From contig NC_065536.1 of assembly GCF_932294415.1 (NCBI RefSeq), positions 52,154,354 through 52,218,353 on the forward strand: DNA of 64,000 nucleotides, in the 5' to 3' direction. Made by a program: the position numbers and the translations under genes. The stretch comes from Quercus robur (Eukaryota; Streptophyta; Magnoliopsida; Fagales; Fagaceae). The notes beneath the pieces are model-generated. The model had not been told where the DNA came from. It saw nothing but the letters and a program-made list of their open reading frames with translations, and searched no databases. Shown here in pieces: positions 33,711 to 45,412 of the stretch (position 1 is the first letter of the stretch; the number at the start of each line of letters is the position of its first letter).

Positions 33711-36165
33711 CTAACCCTGAGTAGGCTCAAGTTGAACATCTCCTGGCTGAGGTCCCGGAATAGCCCCCTTGGCTTGAGCGATAACATCCCTGATTGAGAG
33801 ACTGTCCTCGGGCGATTTATCCTTCGCGGCCGGTTGTGTCCCCTCAGCCTCGGGCACATGGGAGTTCGAAGTTAGGTCCTTCGAAGGAAGAGGTTCCTCA
33901 GGAGTAGCCGAATCCGGAATTTCTCGAATATCTTCCGGGAAAAAGATATTCTCAGCTTTCCGGAGATCGGAGTCCGCTGGAACTGCCGCCCGATCCAAGG
34001 CTACACCCCAAGATATAGTGATGTAATCCCTGCATACGGTGGCCACCTCTTTAGTCAGCCTAATCTAGGTGTCCCTAACACCCCGATCATATGAGGCCGA
34101 CACCGCTTTCTCAACCGCCTCCCTGGCCATGTGAGCCGCCTCCTTGACCTTTGCAAGCTCGACCCTGAGATCTAAGACCGCCTGCTTCTCTGTCACGAGG
34201 TTTGCCTCAGACTATTGGAGCTGTTGGCACAGATCCTCAGCCTGCTTGGTGACATTCTTATGTCCGGCCTCGGCGCTCGCGCGAGCCCTCTGCGCCTCCT
34301 TCACCTTGCTGCTCAGGCGATCCTTTTCCTGCCTAAGGTCGCCAGCAGCCGTCTCAGTAGCGAGGAGGGACTTAGCCTCATTATGCAGGTCCTCGCGAGC
34401 CTTCTTGGCCCACTCCTCGGCAACGAAAATTTGTTGAGTGACCTACGCAAAAAATAGACACCAAATTAAAAGAGAATGACGAACAAATAGATACTGAATA
34501 AGAAAGCTAGATAAGAGAAGTTTTACTTACCATAGCCATGTCCCTCTTTAGCAACATGAAAAGGTCTGGTTGCCGAGTAGCCCGAAGACCCTCCATATCT
34601 CGAGGCAAAAGTAGGGGCTGATGTAGGGCCTCGCCCAGGAATGACGCTTGCCCTCGTTGGGACTCCCACAAAGTCGCATCCCAGGAAATTGGGGCGCCGT
34701 CCAACTCGAGCCGTGGCGACCATGTCCGCTATTCCCTCCGAATAGCTGCCTCGTCTCGGCTATCAACAGACCTGGTCCTCTTCTCCTTAGGCTCTTTAGT
34801 CTCTCTGCCTTTTTTCTGGTTCTTGGCCTTTTCACGGCCAACCTTGCCCTCCTCCAATTCTTCCACAGGCCTTTTTCGTCTCAAATTGGGCATAGGTTGT
34901 AGTGCTGCATCCAATGTGGGAGGAAGAGGAGGAGGAGCCTTGGAGATAGGCTGTTCCTTTGGGGCATTTTTGGAGGACTGCCCCTTGTTTCTGTTGGAAA
35001 GGAGGCCCCTGAGACCAGACCTTGGTTTCAGATCCATTCCCTTTTCCTCGATCTCTTGGCTGGTATCAATTTGTGTAATTACCAAACCAAGATTAGGGAC
35101 TGCCGAGGCGCGGTCTAAGTCTGAATCAGAGTCCGAGAGCTCTACTGGCCTGGCTGACACCTCTCCCTCCTCGGCGAAATGGAACCGATCTATCTGATCT
35201 TCCAAGGACAAGTGCGAGGAACCAGCTTCTTCCCTTGGGACAACTGCTGCGGGAAGAACGCGCTGAGCAGGCAGCCGGACAGGAGGTAGGTCTCTCGAAG
35301 CGAGAAATCCTGGTATGGAAACGTCAATGCGTGCTAACCTTGGACTACCGGCCCTGATGGCTTGACCAGCGTCTACTACGGATCGCGAGAGAGGCACGTA
35401 GTCCAAAATCAGAGGAGCGAACCGCAGTTGCCCGTCCGCGTTCACGTAAATCTCAGATCTTAGAAGAAAATTGAGTGCCGGGACGTTAACCAAGCTTAGC
35501 CGAGGAGACGTTCGCTCCTTGTCTGCAAAGCCCAAAGAAAAGGGGTACGTTAGTCCGAGGAGGCAAATAAACAAAACCAGAACTGAAAAAGGAAAAGAAA
35601 GCTCAAAACTAAGGTCCCCTTTAGGGGATCTAATTCTACGATGCCCCACCTGGTGTTCCTGCCCTGACTGGACAGTGAATACCGTCGTGCCATGGTCCGA
35701 AGACGATCAAAAGGTCGTCCTTCAAGCTTTTGTTGGACTTGGGAAGGCAGGATATCAACCTCACCTCGTTGGACCTGGACTTTAGGTAATATGAGTCGCC
35801 GAGGGTATGGCATTCATATAGATGAACCACGTCGTGCCACGAAAGGCCGAGGTTCATCTGATCGTTCAAGGCATCTATGCACCCAGGATCCGGAACATGT
35901 TCGCGGCGCACTGGTGGGGGGCCAACCTATGACCACGCAAATAATCCCTAGTTATCCTCCCTATTGGGATCGTCATTCCTCCTTCCACGAAGGCTATCAT
36001 TGGAATGGCGACCTGCCCCGTCTTTCTCTTGATGAAAATTTCCTCCAAATGGCAATACTCTAGACCAACTTCCGGCGGAATACGGTACTTCGCCCTAAAG
36101 CCTTCCATACCAGCCGGAGAGTCTACCATTTTCTTAAGCTTACCCATCCCCCTAATCCTAGGCAA
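33711..36165 (-). pseudogene. Antisense gene of element 2 (fossil)
   Basis: Antisense counterpart of 13530-16431. Upstream blocks encode 'MVDSPAGMEGFRAKYRIPPE', 'PIGRITRDYLRGHRLAPHQC' and 'LNDQMNLGLSWHDVVHLYEC'. Middle blocks encode 'VNVPALNFLLRSEIYVNADG' and a Ser/Glu/Lys-rich linker with a basic, Lys-rich stretch. The last block is Pro/Glu-rich. Blocks are separated by intron-like gaps. Only one copy of the coiled-coil segment is present. Function unknown. Confidence 0.65.
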
Positions 36166-36629
36166 TGCAAAGATGATTTACTTAAGGAAGAACGCTGGGA
36201 AAGGCAACGGAAAAGAAATGTGCACTTACGGGTGAGGAACTTGTCAGAAATCTTCAAAGGGATGACTGCGAAGGCTTGAACACTTTGAAAGGGAAGGTAC
36301 TGGAGTGCTCTGAGTGCTTGAGTGCTTGTCCAAAAAATGGGGAGGAAATGCCTTTAAAAATCTTATATATCTGGGAGAAGCTAGACAGACATACTCCCGC
36401 CTAGAGAAATGGAAATGATATCAACCGTTGATCTGGCACCCAACCGTCGGATTGAAAAGATATAAAACCGCTAAAAGCAATAATTAGCACCTCATGGCTC
36501 ATTAAACGCCTTCAGCATTAATGAGGCACGTGGGAAGCATATCTTCGCACGGGTGAAGCAGGAATCCACAATAAATAATCCTACGAATGTCAAAATCCCG
36601 CCTTTCCTCCTCGGACGAGAGAGAAAGAG

Positions 36630-36649
36630 CCGGAATTTTGAGGGGCTAT
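36630..36649 (+). other. Polypurine tract of element 2
   Basis: CCGGAATTTTGAGGGGCTAT immediately precedes the 3' LTR and matches the tract of element 1 in its last 14 bases. Confidence 0.7.
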
Positions 36650-37429
36650 TGTAGGGGTAAAATTCCCGAGTCAACAATGGGCCTTGGGCCCTGCACGGAG
36701 TCTAGCCATGACCAAAAGGGAAAAGGGGGACCAAAAGATTTCCAGCCCAATCCTGTTGAGCCCAACTTACTTAAAAGACGTCTGAGGAGGAATGTCTCCT
36801 CGAACACACCAAATACAGGCCCAATATGCGCCCCATCTACAGTGAAGAATCATCCCAAACAAATGTGGGTAGTAGGATGAGCCTCACAAAGCAGGAAGAA
36901 GGAAGAAAATGTAAGACGTCCAGGGGGAAACCACAACTGCCGCATTAAATGCAAGGAAACTACTTTTCCAGCCGCATTAATGTGGAGAAGACAGGCGAAC
37001 AGTGTTACATTGACCAATGCAACTCACAGAAAGATAAGGTGGATGTCCGATGGGATAGGCACTCAAGTGAAGGTCCAGATGGTTAACAAGTGTAAGGCTC
37101 TTATCAATTTAAGGAGGCTATATAAGAGAAGGAAATCCCCATGAAGAAGGGATCGGAAATTGGAGAAGAGAAAAAAGAGAGCGAGAGAGAGGAATGCTGT
37201 AGTCTTTAATCATAACAAGAGGTGCACCCATACGTCTCTTCGGACCGAGTATTCCGTGGACATAAAGGAGATAGTCTTACGTTTAGACTGCTGCATGGCA
37301 TACAATTAACTAACGTTCACTTCGTCCAGCCCTAGTTCTGTAACCCGCTCTCTACAAATTCATTGTATAGGGTCCTTTGGGCCAGATCCACTTACTTGCT
37401 GGGCCTAAGCCCCAAAAACCGACCCTACA
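36650..37429 (+). repeat. 3' LTR of element 2
   Basis: 780 bp from TGTAGGGGTAAAATTCC to ACCGACCCTACA. Its last ~410 bp are repeated again at 38158-38566 as part of a larger tandem duplication. Confidence 0.92.
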
Positions 37430-37613
37430 AAAACTAAGGGTGTGTTTGTTTTGGGTGAAAATCACTTCCGGAAATGCTTTTCCGGAAATGCGGGTGTTTG
37501 GTTGGTCCAGAAAATAGAATTTTCCGGAAATTGATTTCCGTTGACCAAAAAAAAAAAGGCTTTGACTACGGAAATCATTTTACACTTTCATTTTCACTTC
37601 AAAGTATTTCTGG

Positions 37614-37670
<57 letters not shown>

Positions 37671-38748
37671 AGAGCCTAGATCGGAGAGAGAGAGGAAGAA
37701 GAGACTTCGCCGGCGACCACAGACGAAGCTCCAGTCCGACGATCGCAGCACCGCGCCGCTAATCGATCGCAGCACCGCACCGCTCGATCGCAGCACCGCA
37801 CCGCTCGATCGCAGCACCGCGCCGCTCGATCTCATCGCTCGATCTCGTCTCCAATCTCGCCTCCGCTCGATCTCACCTTCTCCTTCGCCGCGCGATCTCA
37901 ATTTGACCGGATTTGATGATTTTTTTTGCTGGGTTTTGTTTCTTTTGTGAATGAGTGTGGAATTGATTCATTATCCACATGTTTACAGCTGAGGAAGTGT
38001 ATGGAAAATTGGGTGGCTTGGCTATGTAAAGCATTTTCTGTAAAAATGTTTGGACGAACCAAACACCGAAATTGATTTTCCGTAAAACAATTTCCGAGAC
38101 AGCCAAACAACCTGAATACATTTTCCAGTGCAACTCACAGAAAGATAAGGTGGATGCAACTCACAGAAAGATAAGGTGGATGTCCGATGGGACAGGCACT
38201 CAAGTGAAGGTCCAGATGGTTAACAAGTGTAAGGCTCTTATCAATTTAAGGAGGCTATATAAGAGAAGGAAATCCCCTTGAAGAAGGGATCGAAAATTGG
38301 AGAAGAGAAAGAAGAGAGCGAGAGAGAGGAATGCTGTAGTCTTTAATCATAAAAAGAGGTGCACCTATACGTCTCTTCGGACCGAGTATTCCGTGGACAT
38401 AAAGGAGATAGTCTTACGTTCAGACTGCTGCATGGCATACAATTAACTAACGTTCACTTCGTCCAGCCCTAGTTCTATAACCCGCTCTCTACAAATTCAT
38501 TGTATAGGGTCCTTTAGGCCAGATCCACTTACTTGCTGGACCTGGGCCCCAAAAACCGACCCTACAAAAACTAAGGGTGTGTTTGTTTTGGGTGAAAATC
38601 ACTTCCGGAAATGCTTTTCCGGAAATGCGGGTGTTTGGTTGGTCCAGAAAATAGAATTTTCCGGAAATTGATTTCCGTTGACCGAAAAAAAAAAGGCTTT
38701 GACTTTGGAAATCATTTTACACTTTCATTTTCACTTCAAAGTATTTCT

Positions 38749-38815
<67 letters not shown>

Positions 38816-39222
38816 AGAGCCTAGATTGGAGAGAGAGAGGAAGAAGAGACTTCGCCGGCGACCACAGACGGAGCTCCAGTCCGACGATCGCAGCACTGCG
38901 CCGCTCATCGATCGCAACACCGCATCGTTCGATCGCAGCATTGCGCCGCTCGATCTCGCCTCCGCTCGATCTCACCTTCTCCTTCGTCGCGCGATCTCAA
39001 TTTGACCGGATTTGATGAATTTTTTTGCTGGGTTTTGTTTCTTTTATGAATGAGTGTGGAATTGATTCATTATCCACATGTTTACAGCTGAGGAAGTGTA
39101 TGGAAAATTGGGTGGCTTGGCTATGTAAAGCATTTTCTGTAAAAATGTTTGGACGAACCAAACACCGAAATTGATTTTCCGTAAAACAATTTCCGAGACA
39201 GCCAAACAGCCTGAATACATTT
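37019..39222. repeat. ~1.1-kb tandem duplication of LTR end plus MITE
   Basis: Unit 1 (37019-~38130) and unit 2 (~38131-39222) each contain the last ~410 bp of the element 2 LTR followed by a Tourist-like MITE. At the junction a 28-bp piece starting GCAACTCACAGAAAGATAAG appears twice in a row (38131-38158 and on). Units differ mainly by point changes and by the length of GA and 'cgatcgcagcaccgc' repeats. Confidence 0.88.
37438..38130. mobile_element. Tourist-like MITE, copy 1, right end missing
   Basis: Starts GGGTGTGTTTGTTTTGGG after TAA (37435-37437), nine bases beyond the gypsy LTR end. It lacks its right terminus because unit 2 of the duplication begins there. Contains a GA tract (37617-37667) and about four tandem copies of a ~25-bp 'cgatcgcagcaccgc' motif (37738-37835). 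Confidence 0.78.
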
Positions 39223-39296
39223 TCCTTTTTCAGAAATTAGCATTTTCGGAAAATATGTATTTTCCGAAAAACATTTTACAGGAACCAAACACACCC
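38575..39296. mobile_element. Tourist-like (PIF/Harbinger) MITE, complete copy
   Basis: 722 bp with termini GGGTGTGTTTG...CAAACACACCC and TAA target duplications at 38572-38574 and 39297-39299. It has further subterminal inverted repeats built on TTTTCCGGAAAT-type words, a (GA)n tract at ~38754-38812 and a GC-rich minisatellite. No transposase is encoded. Confidence 0.85.
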
Positions 39297-39399
39297 TAAG
39301 TACAAATACTAAAACCAAACAAGTTTTTTGGTGGTGGGTCCCACAGAAAACTGAAAATGAATAAAAAAATATTGCACTTTTTTTAGCTAACTAAACTGG

Positions 39400-40045
39400 C
39401 CCTTAGTTTTCCTAATTTGTGTTTGGTTGTGGGGGTGGAAAAGTAGAGGGATGTAAAACTTTTTTGTTTGATTGTGGGGGTGGAAAAGTGAATGGATGTA
39501 AAACTTTTTTATTTGGTTAAGAAGAAAAATGGGAAGATAGAATATAGAAATTTGTATAAATTTACTCATATACTCTTATTAAAAATGGTGCCTAATTAAA
39601 TTTAAGAAAAAAAAAAGGCAAACAACCAATCAAAAAAAATAATAAAATCACTCAAGTTTATTAAAAAGAAAAATCGTGCCTAGTAAAAAATAAAAATAAA
39701 TTTAAAAAAAAAAAAGAAAAAAAAAAAAAGAAGAAGAAGAAAGAAGAGCAAAACACCCTAAAAAGATCCAAACACCAAACCAAAAAAAGACCAAAAAGAA
39801 AAAGAAAAAGAAGAGTAGTGTATCACGCCTAGAAGAAACAAAAATAGAAGAAGACTACAACTACTCTTCCACTCTCTATTTTGTCCTCAAATTGGAGAGA
39901 TTGAATTTTGGTAAGCCTAGGGAAAAAACACTTAAGCCCCACTAATTTTCCCTCTTTAAAATCCACCCAACCAAACACCCCAAAAAACATTTTCTCTCCC
40001 CTTTTCTCTCCTATCTTATCCATCCTCTCTAAATCCACCTAACCA
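39400..40045. mobile_element. Degraded TIR element with purine/pyrimidine-rich ends
   Basis: The left part GTTTGGTTGTGGGGGTGGAA is duplicated (39421 and 39467 onwards). The right part 'ccatcctctctaaatccacc' ends at a TAA shared with the next element. Long A-rich interior. The left terminus is unclear, so the boundaries are approximate. Confidence 0.45.
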
Positions 40046-40048
40046 TAA

Positions 40049-41916
40049 GGATTTGTTTCGTTGGAGGGGTGAAAAAATGGGGCGATAGAAAACGGGGAAA
40101 GGATAGAAAAGTGGGAGGATAGAAAACGGGGAAAGAATGGAAAAGTGGGAGGATATAAGAAATTTAGTTTTCTCTCATATGTGTTTGATTGAGAGGATGG
40201 AAAAGTGGAAAGATGAAAAACTCATTTGTTTGGTTAAATAGAAAAACGAAAGGATAGAAAATGTAGTTAGTATAACTTTATGATTGTCCTTATTAAATAA
40301 AACAACAAGTAACACATTTTTTTTATTTAAAAAAAATTGTGTATGGACATTTCATTTGAAAAAATAAAGAAAAAAGAACAAGCTAATGGATCCAAACACG
40401 GAATGAGAATAGAAGCAACACAAAAAAAACACAAGGAAGATAAAAGGCAAAAAGGTGAAAAAAAAATGAACTTGGTCGGGAAGGACAATTTCATCCAAAA
40501 TCACCTAGCAGCATGCCACTCCATTTTCACCCCAATTTGGGGAGATTAGAGGGTGATTGGTTTAAGTAAAACTCTAACTCAAAACTTAATTTCTATCACT
40601 CAATTCTCAAAATCTGTGGGCCTCACCTTAAGAAAATTTGTTTAGTTCAATTTTTGTTCTTAATTTCCATAACTTAAAGCTCAAAAAATTGAGTTAGAGT
40701 TACGGAAATTGAGAATAACTTTTTGGAGTTTTCAAGTTATGGAAATTGAGATTCGGTGGCATACTTGTAAATTTGAGCAATTTTGTGGGACCCATGGTAA
40801 TGACTTGTCTCATCGAGTCAAACCACAACAATTACTTTGCTCCCAACGACTCCTTCTTCTTCTTTTTTTTTTTTTTTTACAAGAACCTGAAGATGAATAG
40901 CAATCACAACATCTCAATAAGCTTAGTATGGGTTTAGAAATGTGCAGTGACATCCTTTTCCTTCAAGCATTGATCTCTCTTTTTTTGTTTCTATTTTGCT
41001 TTGCCATAGCAATAACATCCTTTGAGTGTTTGGATAGAGATTGAAATAATCTCTCAACTATGATTATTCATACTCATCTAATAGATTCAATAATTCATCC
41101 TACTCTGAAGTCTTCATTCTTCTTCTTCGCCTACTAACACTAGAAATCTAAAGTCTCATCACAATCCTCTCCCCAGAAATCAATATCTCAAACCCAAAAT
41201 CAACAAACCCATAAATCCAAAACCCATAATCAGCAAACCCATCAATGAAATGATTGGATGAAAAGAACTACTTGAAGAAAGAGCAAAATGAAGACAAATA
41301 CATATCAAACATAAGATCTAACTAAATGGGTAGATCCAAAAGCAACAACTGAGAGAAAGAGAGAGAGAGAGAGAGAGAGGTGAGGGACCATACCAATCTA
41401 AGGTAGTCACTTGAATTTGCCGAGAAGGATGGAGATGGAGACTTTTGGGTTGTTACTGTTGTTTGTTCTAATGAGTGGAGAAGAGAGAAATGAAAGAGTA
41501 AATGTAGTGTAAGAGATAGAAAAATGAAAGAGAGTTGGGGGGGGGGGGGGGGATAAAAGAAAACGCGGGCTAAGGATTACAACCATTCTGCCCACTTTCA
41601 GCTTGTGGGCTTCACATTTTGAGTTAAAGATGAGTCTTTTAGCTAAAACTACACCTAAGTTTTTGAGTCAAACATAGTTGGGAGAGAGTAATGAGAAATG
41701 TAGAGAATAGGATATGAGATATGGGTTAGAGTTTTAAGTCATGCTAAAACCAAACATAGCCTTAAGTTTTGGTGGGCCTAGAGAGAAAATAATCGGGCCC
41801 TACCATTTTTCTCTCCCCCTCCCTTCCTAACCAAATAACCCACCCATCCATTTTCTCTCAATTTTTTCACTCTCCCATTTTTATCCTCCCCAAAATGATC
41901 CCAACCAAACATACTC
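40049..41916. mobile_element. Tourist-like element hosting a second element
   Basis: Left end GGATTTGTTTCGTTGG after TAA (40046-40048). Right end, reverse-complemented, GAGTATGTTTGGTTGG, before TAA (41917-41919). Left and right interiors carry complementary 'ggaggataaaaatggg' type words. A separate element (40549-41761) sits inside, so the original length was about 650 bp. Confidence 0.65.
40549..41761. mobile_element. Nested Tourist-like element
   Basis: Ends GAGGGTGATTGGTTTAAG and, reverse-complemented, GGCTATGTTTGGTTTTAG, flanked by TTA at 40546-40548 and 41762-41764. Inverted words such as 'aaaactctaac' continue inward. The interior holds a GA run (~41355-41380) and a poly-G tract (~41537-41553), with no recognisable transposase. 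Confidence 0.68.
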
Positions 41917-42194
41917 TAAGTTAGAGAATTGTGCTTTTATCGCCTTAAGTATTGATTTGGTGGAATGTCAACCTGACACCTTCAGGTTTTGTTGATTGTA
42001 TGATCTAGCAATGCCTTTGAAAATGTTTGTTAGGAGGGAGGGATGATGGTTTGAATGATAAATTTCTAAAAACTTTGGTAGTTGTAGTGTACGGAGGTGA
42101 ATTATGATGTGTTTTTAGTGTTTTTTCAATTCTTGGTGTTTAGGGTTGTATTGGATGGAAATGGAGTAGTGCATAATGAGAGAGGGGTGTTTTG

Positions 42195-43150
42195 CATAAT
42201 GTGAGTTTGTATTAATGAATAAGTGGTACAATTCTATGTAATTACAAAAAAGTGATCATCTGATTCAATCTCCTTGAAAGATTTATTAATTCAAGAATCG
42301 TAGAAATGTAATCTTGATTCAAACACCAAATATCTTTCAATTTGGTTGAAGAGTGGATCAAAGATCTTTTGAACAAAATTACAATAAATCTCTGATTATG
42401 AGCTTGTTAGAAAATCTTTGTTCTTCGCATTATTCATGTTCTTTGTGTGCTCTTTGTATTCTTCATGTGCCCTTTGTCTTTGAAGGTTTATGGTGGAAGT
42501 TTTTCAAAGATTTGGAGGCTTGAATCTATAGAGCTTCACCGATTAATGATTTCTTGAAACTTCTAGAGGCTTTTGAGTTTGATTCCAATGAACTTTAAGA
42601 TTTAGAAAGATGATTTGGATTTTTTTTTTCAAATGTTCTTCGTATATAGAAGCTAAAGTTCTTAAAGTTCTTGGAGGCTTTGAGGCTTGGTTCCTACTAA
42701 GCTTCTATGCTTTATGAATGCTTCTTGGTGTCTAAAATGCCTTAAGAAAGCTCTTATTTATAGGAGTGTGGAGAAGTTTAAGTGACATGTGGTTGAATTT
42801 GATTGGTGACACATGTCATAATCTGAGTGGAGGAACCTTAAGATTTTGTCTTCAAGACACAAGACATCATTTGATTGGCTGAAATGTCTTAATTTTCAAG
42901 ATGACACATGTCAGCACTTAATTAGATTGCTTGTGTCATTGCCAACACGTGTCGACGTGTAATTGGCTCTTGTATGCTTTTGATGTTTTTGCTTCAATGA
43001 CACTTGGCAAATTTATGTTAGTCTTTGAATAGTGGCAATGGAACCCACTAGTAATACATGGCAAGGACTATCGCGTTTTCATATTAGACCTTGGAGCTGC
43101 TTTGCCAAAAATGCAAATAAGTTTGAAATGTTACCGTTGTTCATTTTCAG
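42195..43150 (-). mobile_element. Possible decayed LTR remnant
   Basis: Read on the minus strand this has a promoter-like half with CACGTG-type words ('acacgtcgacacgtgt'), a TATA box CCTATAAATAAGAGC (~42757-42771) and then a ~550-bp transcribed-like part. That is the usual layout of a Copia-type LTR. Ends fit TG...CA (TGCTGAAAATG to CATTATGCA), but no target duplication was found. Speculative. Confidence 0.3.
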
Positions 43151-45400
43151 CATTATCCCTAAACTACCCTTATTTTTATTTTGAATTCCCAATTTTACCA
43201 AGATCTCTATAAAATAAAAAATAAAAAAATACCATCATGTAGGAGAAGAATTTCTCTAAACTTTATGCTCCCTCCTCATCAATTGCAAGAAGCCCAAAAG
43301 AAGAATCACACTGTGCATGTAGTCGTGGTTCTTCTTTCTTTTCCTTTCCTCCAACTTCTAACCAACCAAACAGACTACAAAATTCTAAATCAAAAGTGCA
43401 AATTTCAATTCCAATATAAACCCATAAACCCACTGCTGTTGTGAGCTTTTTCTTCTACTATGAGATTCTTCTTTTGTAGCTGCGGCTTCTTCTACTCTCA
43501 TTTTTTGTGTAATATAATTCTTTTTTCTTGTCTTTTGGGTGAAGAAGAAGAACTGTATTTTGGGTGAAGAAGAAGACTTGAAGAAGAGACAAGATGGTGA
43601 GTGGAGGAAAAGAAAAGATATTTGATGGGAATGGGGGAAGAAACAGGTGGATGAGAAAAAAGTAAAGGAAAAAATAAATAAATAAAGGTAGTGATGGGAC
43701 ACATGAACTTCATGTAAGGAAATTTACTAAATAAAAATTACAATTGTGTTAAAACATAACAAATTTTCACAACAATTGAGCTGTCAAATCTTTCATATAT
43801 CAAAATAAAATAAAATAAAATAAAAAATATTAGACTAGGATTGACCACAACTAAAAACAAAGAGTATTGTGAAAATATTATGACATTTTATTATATCTCT
43901 AAACTTTTTAAATTAGTACTATTTTTCTTTAGAAAAAAAAATAGTCCTATTGACAGAATATTTTTATAACAATTTCATAATAAAGTTTACATAATAAGTT
44001 GTTATTGGTTCTCATCTAGACCTACTAGTGACATAATTTTTTTTCATACCATTAACAACTTGTCATATAGACTTTATTGTGAAATTTTTATGAAAATATT
44101 GTATCTATAACTTGCATTAAGAGAGGTAATTAAAACAAAGAATTATCTTTAAATATATCTTGTTTTTTTTTATAATTTATAACTCGAAATGTCACTTTTA
44201 TAAGTATTAAAAAAAAAAACTCAATTTTTTCAAAAAGTATTTTTTCATAGTTTTTATTAAACACTTTACTTAAAAAAAAAAAAAAAAAAAACTCAGTCCA
44301 TACCGTACTTTTTAAAACAGTCACTTTTTAAAAAAGGACCGTTTGAAAAAGCTGAACCAAGAACAGGAATTCATTCTCTATGCTACAAGAAAACAAGAAA
44401 AGGAAGGAAAAAAGAAAAGGGAAAAAGCCCAAAACAAGAACAGTAAAAAAAACACACACACAAAACTACAAAAGAAAAAGAAAGGATGAAAAAGAAAAGC
44501 GCTCTCAAAGTCAGAAGAACAGCCTTGCATAAGTCGTATTTCCTGGATCCCTTGTCAAGCCCCACACGTGTTGAAGAGACATATCCCCTCACTTGTATCC
44601 GTTGGAGACAAAAGACGTTGCAAACTTGCAAAAGTCTCTATAATTGGAATTAGAGTTGTCTTTCCTCTATTATCTTACCTTGGTTGTTGTTCCTTTTTTT
44701 TTTTTTTTGGAGAAACAACCTTGGTTGTTGTTCAAATTCAAATATTAACCCAAATCAGAAATAATAATAACGGTCCTACTTTTGGCTTAATTAAAAAAAA
44801 AAAAAAAGTAACCCAATTAAGTATTATAGAGAGATTAATCCAATCTATAACCTCATTCACAAACCTTGACTTGTATATTCTATTAAAAAAAAAAAAAAAC
44901 ACAAAAACCCATTTGATTTGTATGCATAAAAAAGGGAACTAGACGTTGGAGAAGTTTTAGGACCGGTTTGATAGAAGAGTTTAAATAATGTTGTTTGTAG
45001 GTTTTTTAAATATGTGTGAATTAAAAAGTGTATAAAAATATATTATAATATTGTTTAAAAACTCAAAATAAGTTGACAACTCTATCAAATGTGATCTTAA
45101 ATTCTCACCCATGTGACCCAGCTCAAATCCTAAACGTTAAAAAGAATAGTGCTTTTTTAGAAGATCAATAATAAAAATTAGTTTCAAAGGTCAACCAGAA
45201 AAACACTTCCTTTCCTTAAATAAAATAAATAAATAAACCTTCTTTTTTTCTGCAACACGAAATGGACCCGGGAGAGCCTGTGATTCAAATTTAAAGCCTT
45301 CAAGGCTTCAAGGGTTTACATAAAGACTAAACCTTTTCTTGTTAAGAAAGACTTAAAAAGCTTTTGTTGTTGTATTTCTTTGAACATTTTTGTTGGTTTA
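43150..45400. other. Intergenic stretch before the WVD2-like gene
   Basis: AT-rich DNA with several A/T homopolymers and one small MITE (44960-45096). Open frames on both strands at 43180-43700 are low complexity (Ser/Phe- or Lys-rich) and unconvincing. The last ~150 bp is probably the gene's 5' UTR and promoter. Confidence 0.55.
44960..45096. mobile_element. Short Tourist-like MITE, 137 bp
   Basis: Ends GGACCGGTTTGATAGA and, reverse-complemented, GATCACATTTGATAGA, flanked by TTA at 44957-44959 and 45097-45099. Confidence 0.6.
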
Positions 45401-45412
45401 GTGTGCAAGAAC

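Larger units (their letters stand above)
26407..37429 (+). mobile_element. Ty3/gypsy LTR retrotransposon, Tat lineage (element 2)
   Basis: An 11.0-kb element built like element 1 and in the same orientation, but of a different family judged by its LTRs. It has gag-pol with two RNase H domains, an 81-bp array and an antisense gene. It is broken, with roughly eight or more interruptions in gag-pol. LTRs differ at about 32 of 780 positions by eye, nearly all transitions, so its age is similar to element 1, a few million years. Flanks are AAAAT (left) and AAAAC (right), a 4-of-5 match, so the target duplication is probable. The right flank was later hit by a MITE and duplicated. Confidence 0.92.

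Noticed and set aside
37474-37950. Arg/Glu-rich open frame of 158 residues, and its relative at 38611-39015
   Set aside because: Translation of a GA microsatellite and a GC-rich minisatellite inside a MITE; no conserved domain.
38158-38566. A third LTR or another solo LTR of element 2
   Set aside because: It is only the last ~410 bp of the LTR and starts at the junction of a tandem duplication, so it is a duplicated fragment and not a separate insertion.
43385-43713. Ser/Phe-rich minus-strand open frames
   Set aside because: Low-complexity composition, no family resemblance and no supporting structure.
44568-44942. 124-residue plus-strand open frame
   Set aside because: Runs through poly-T and poly-A tracts; looks random.
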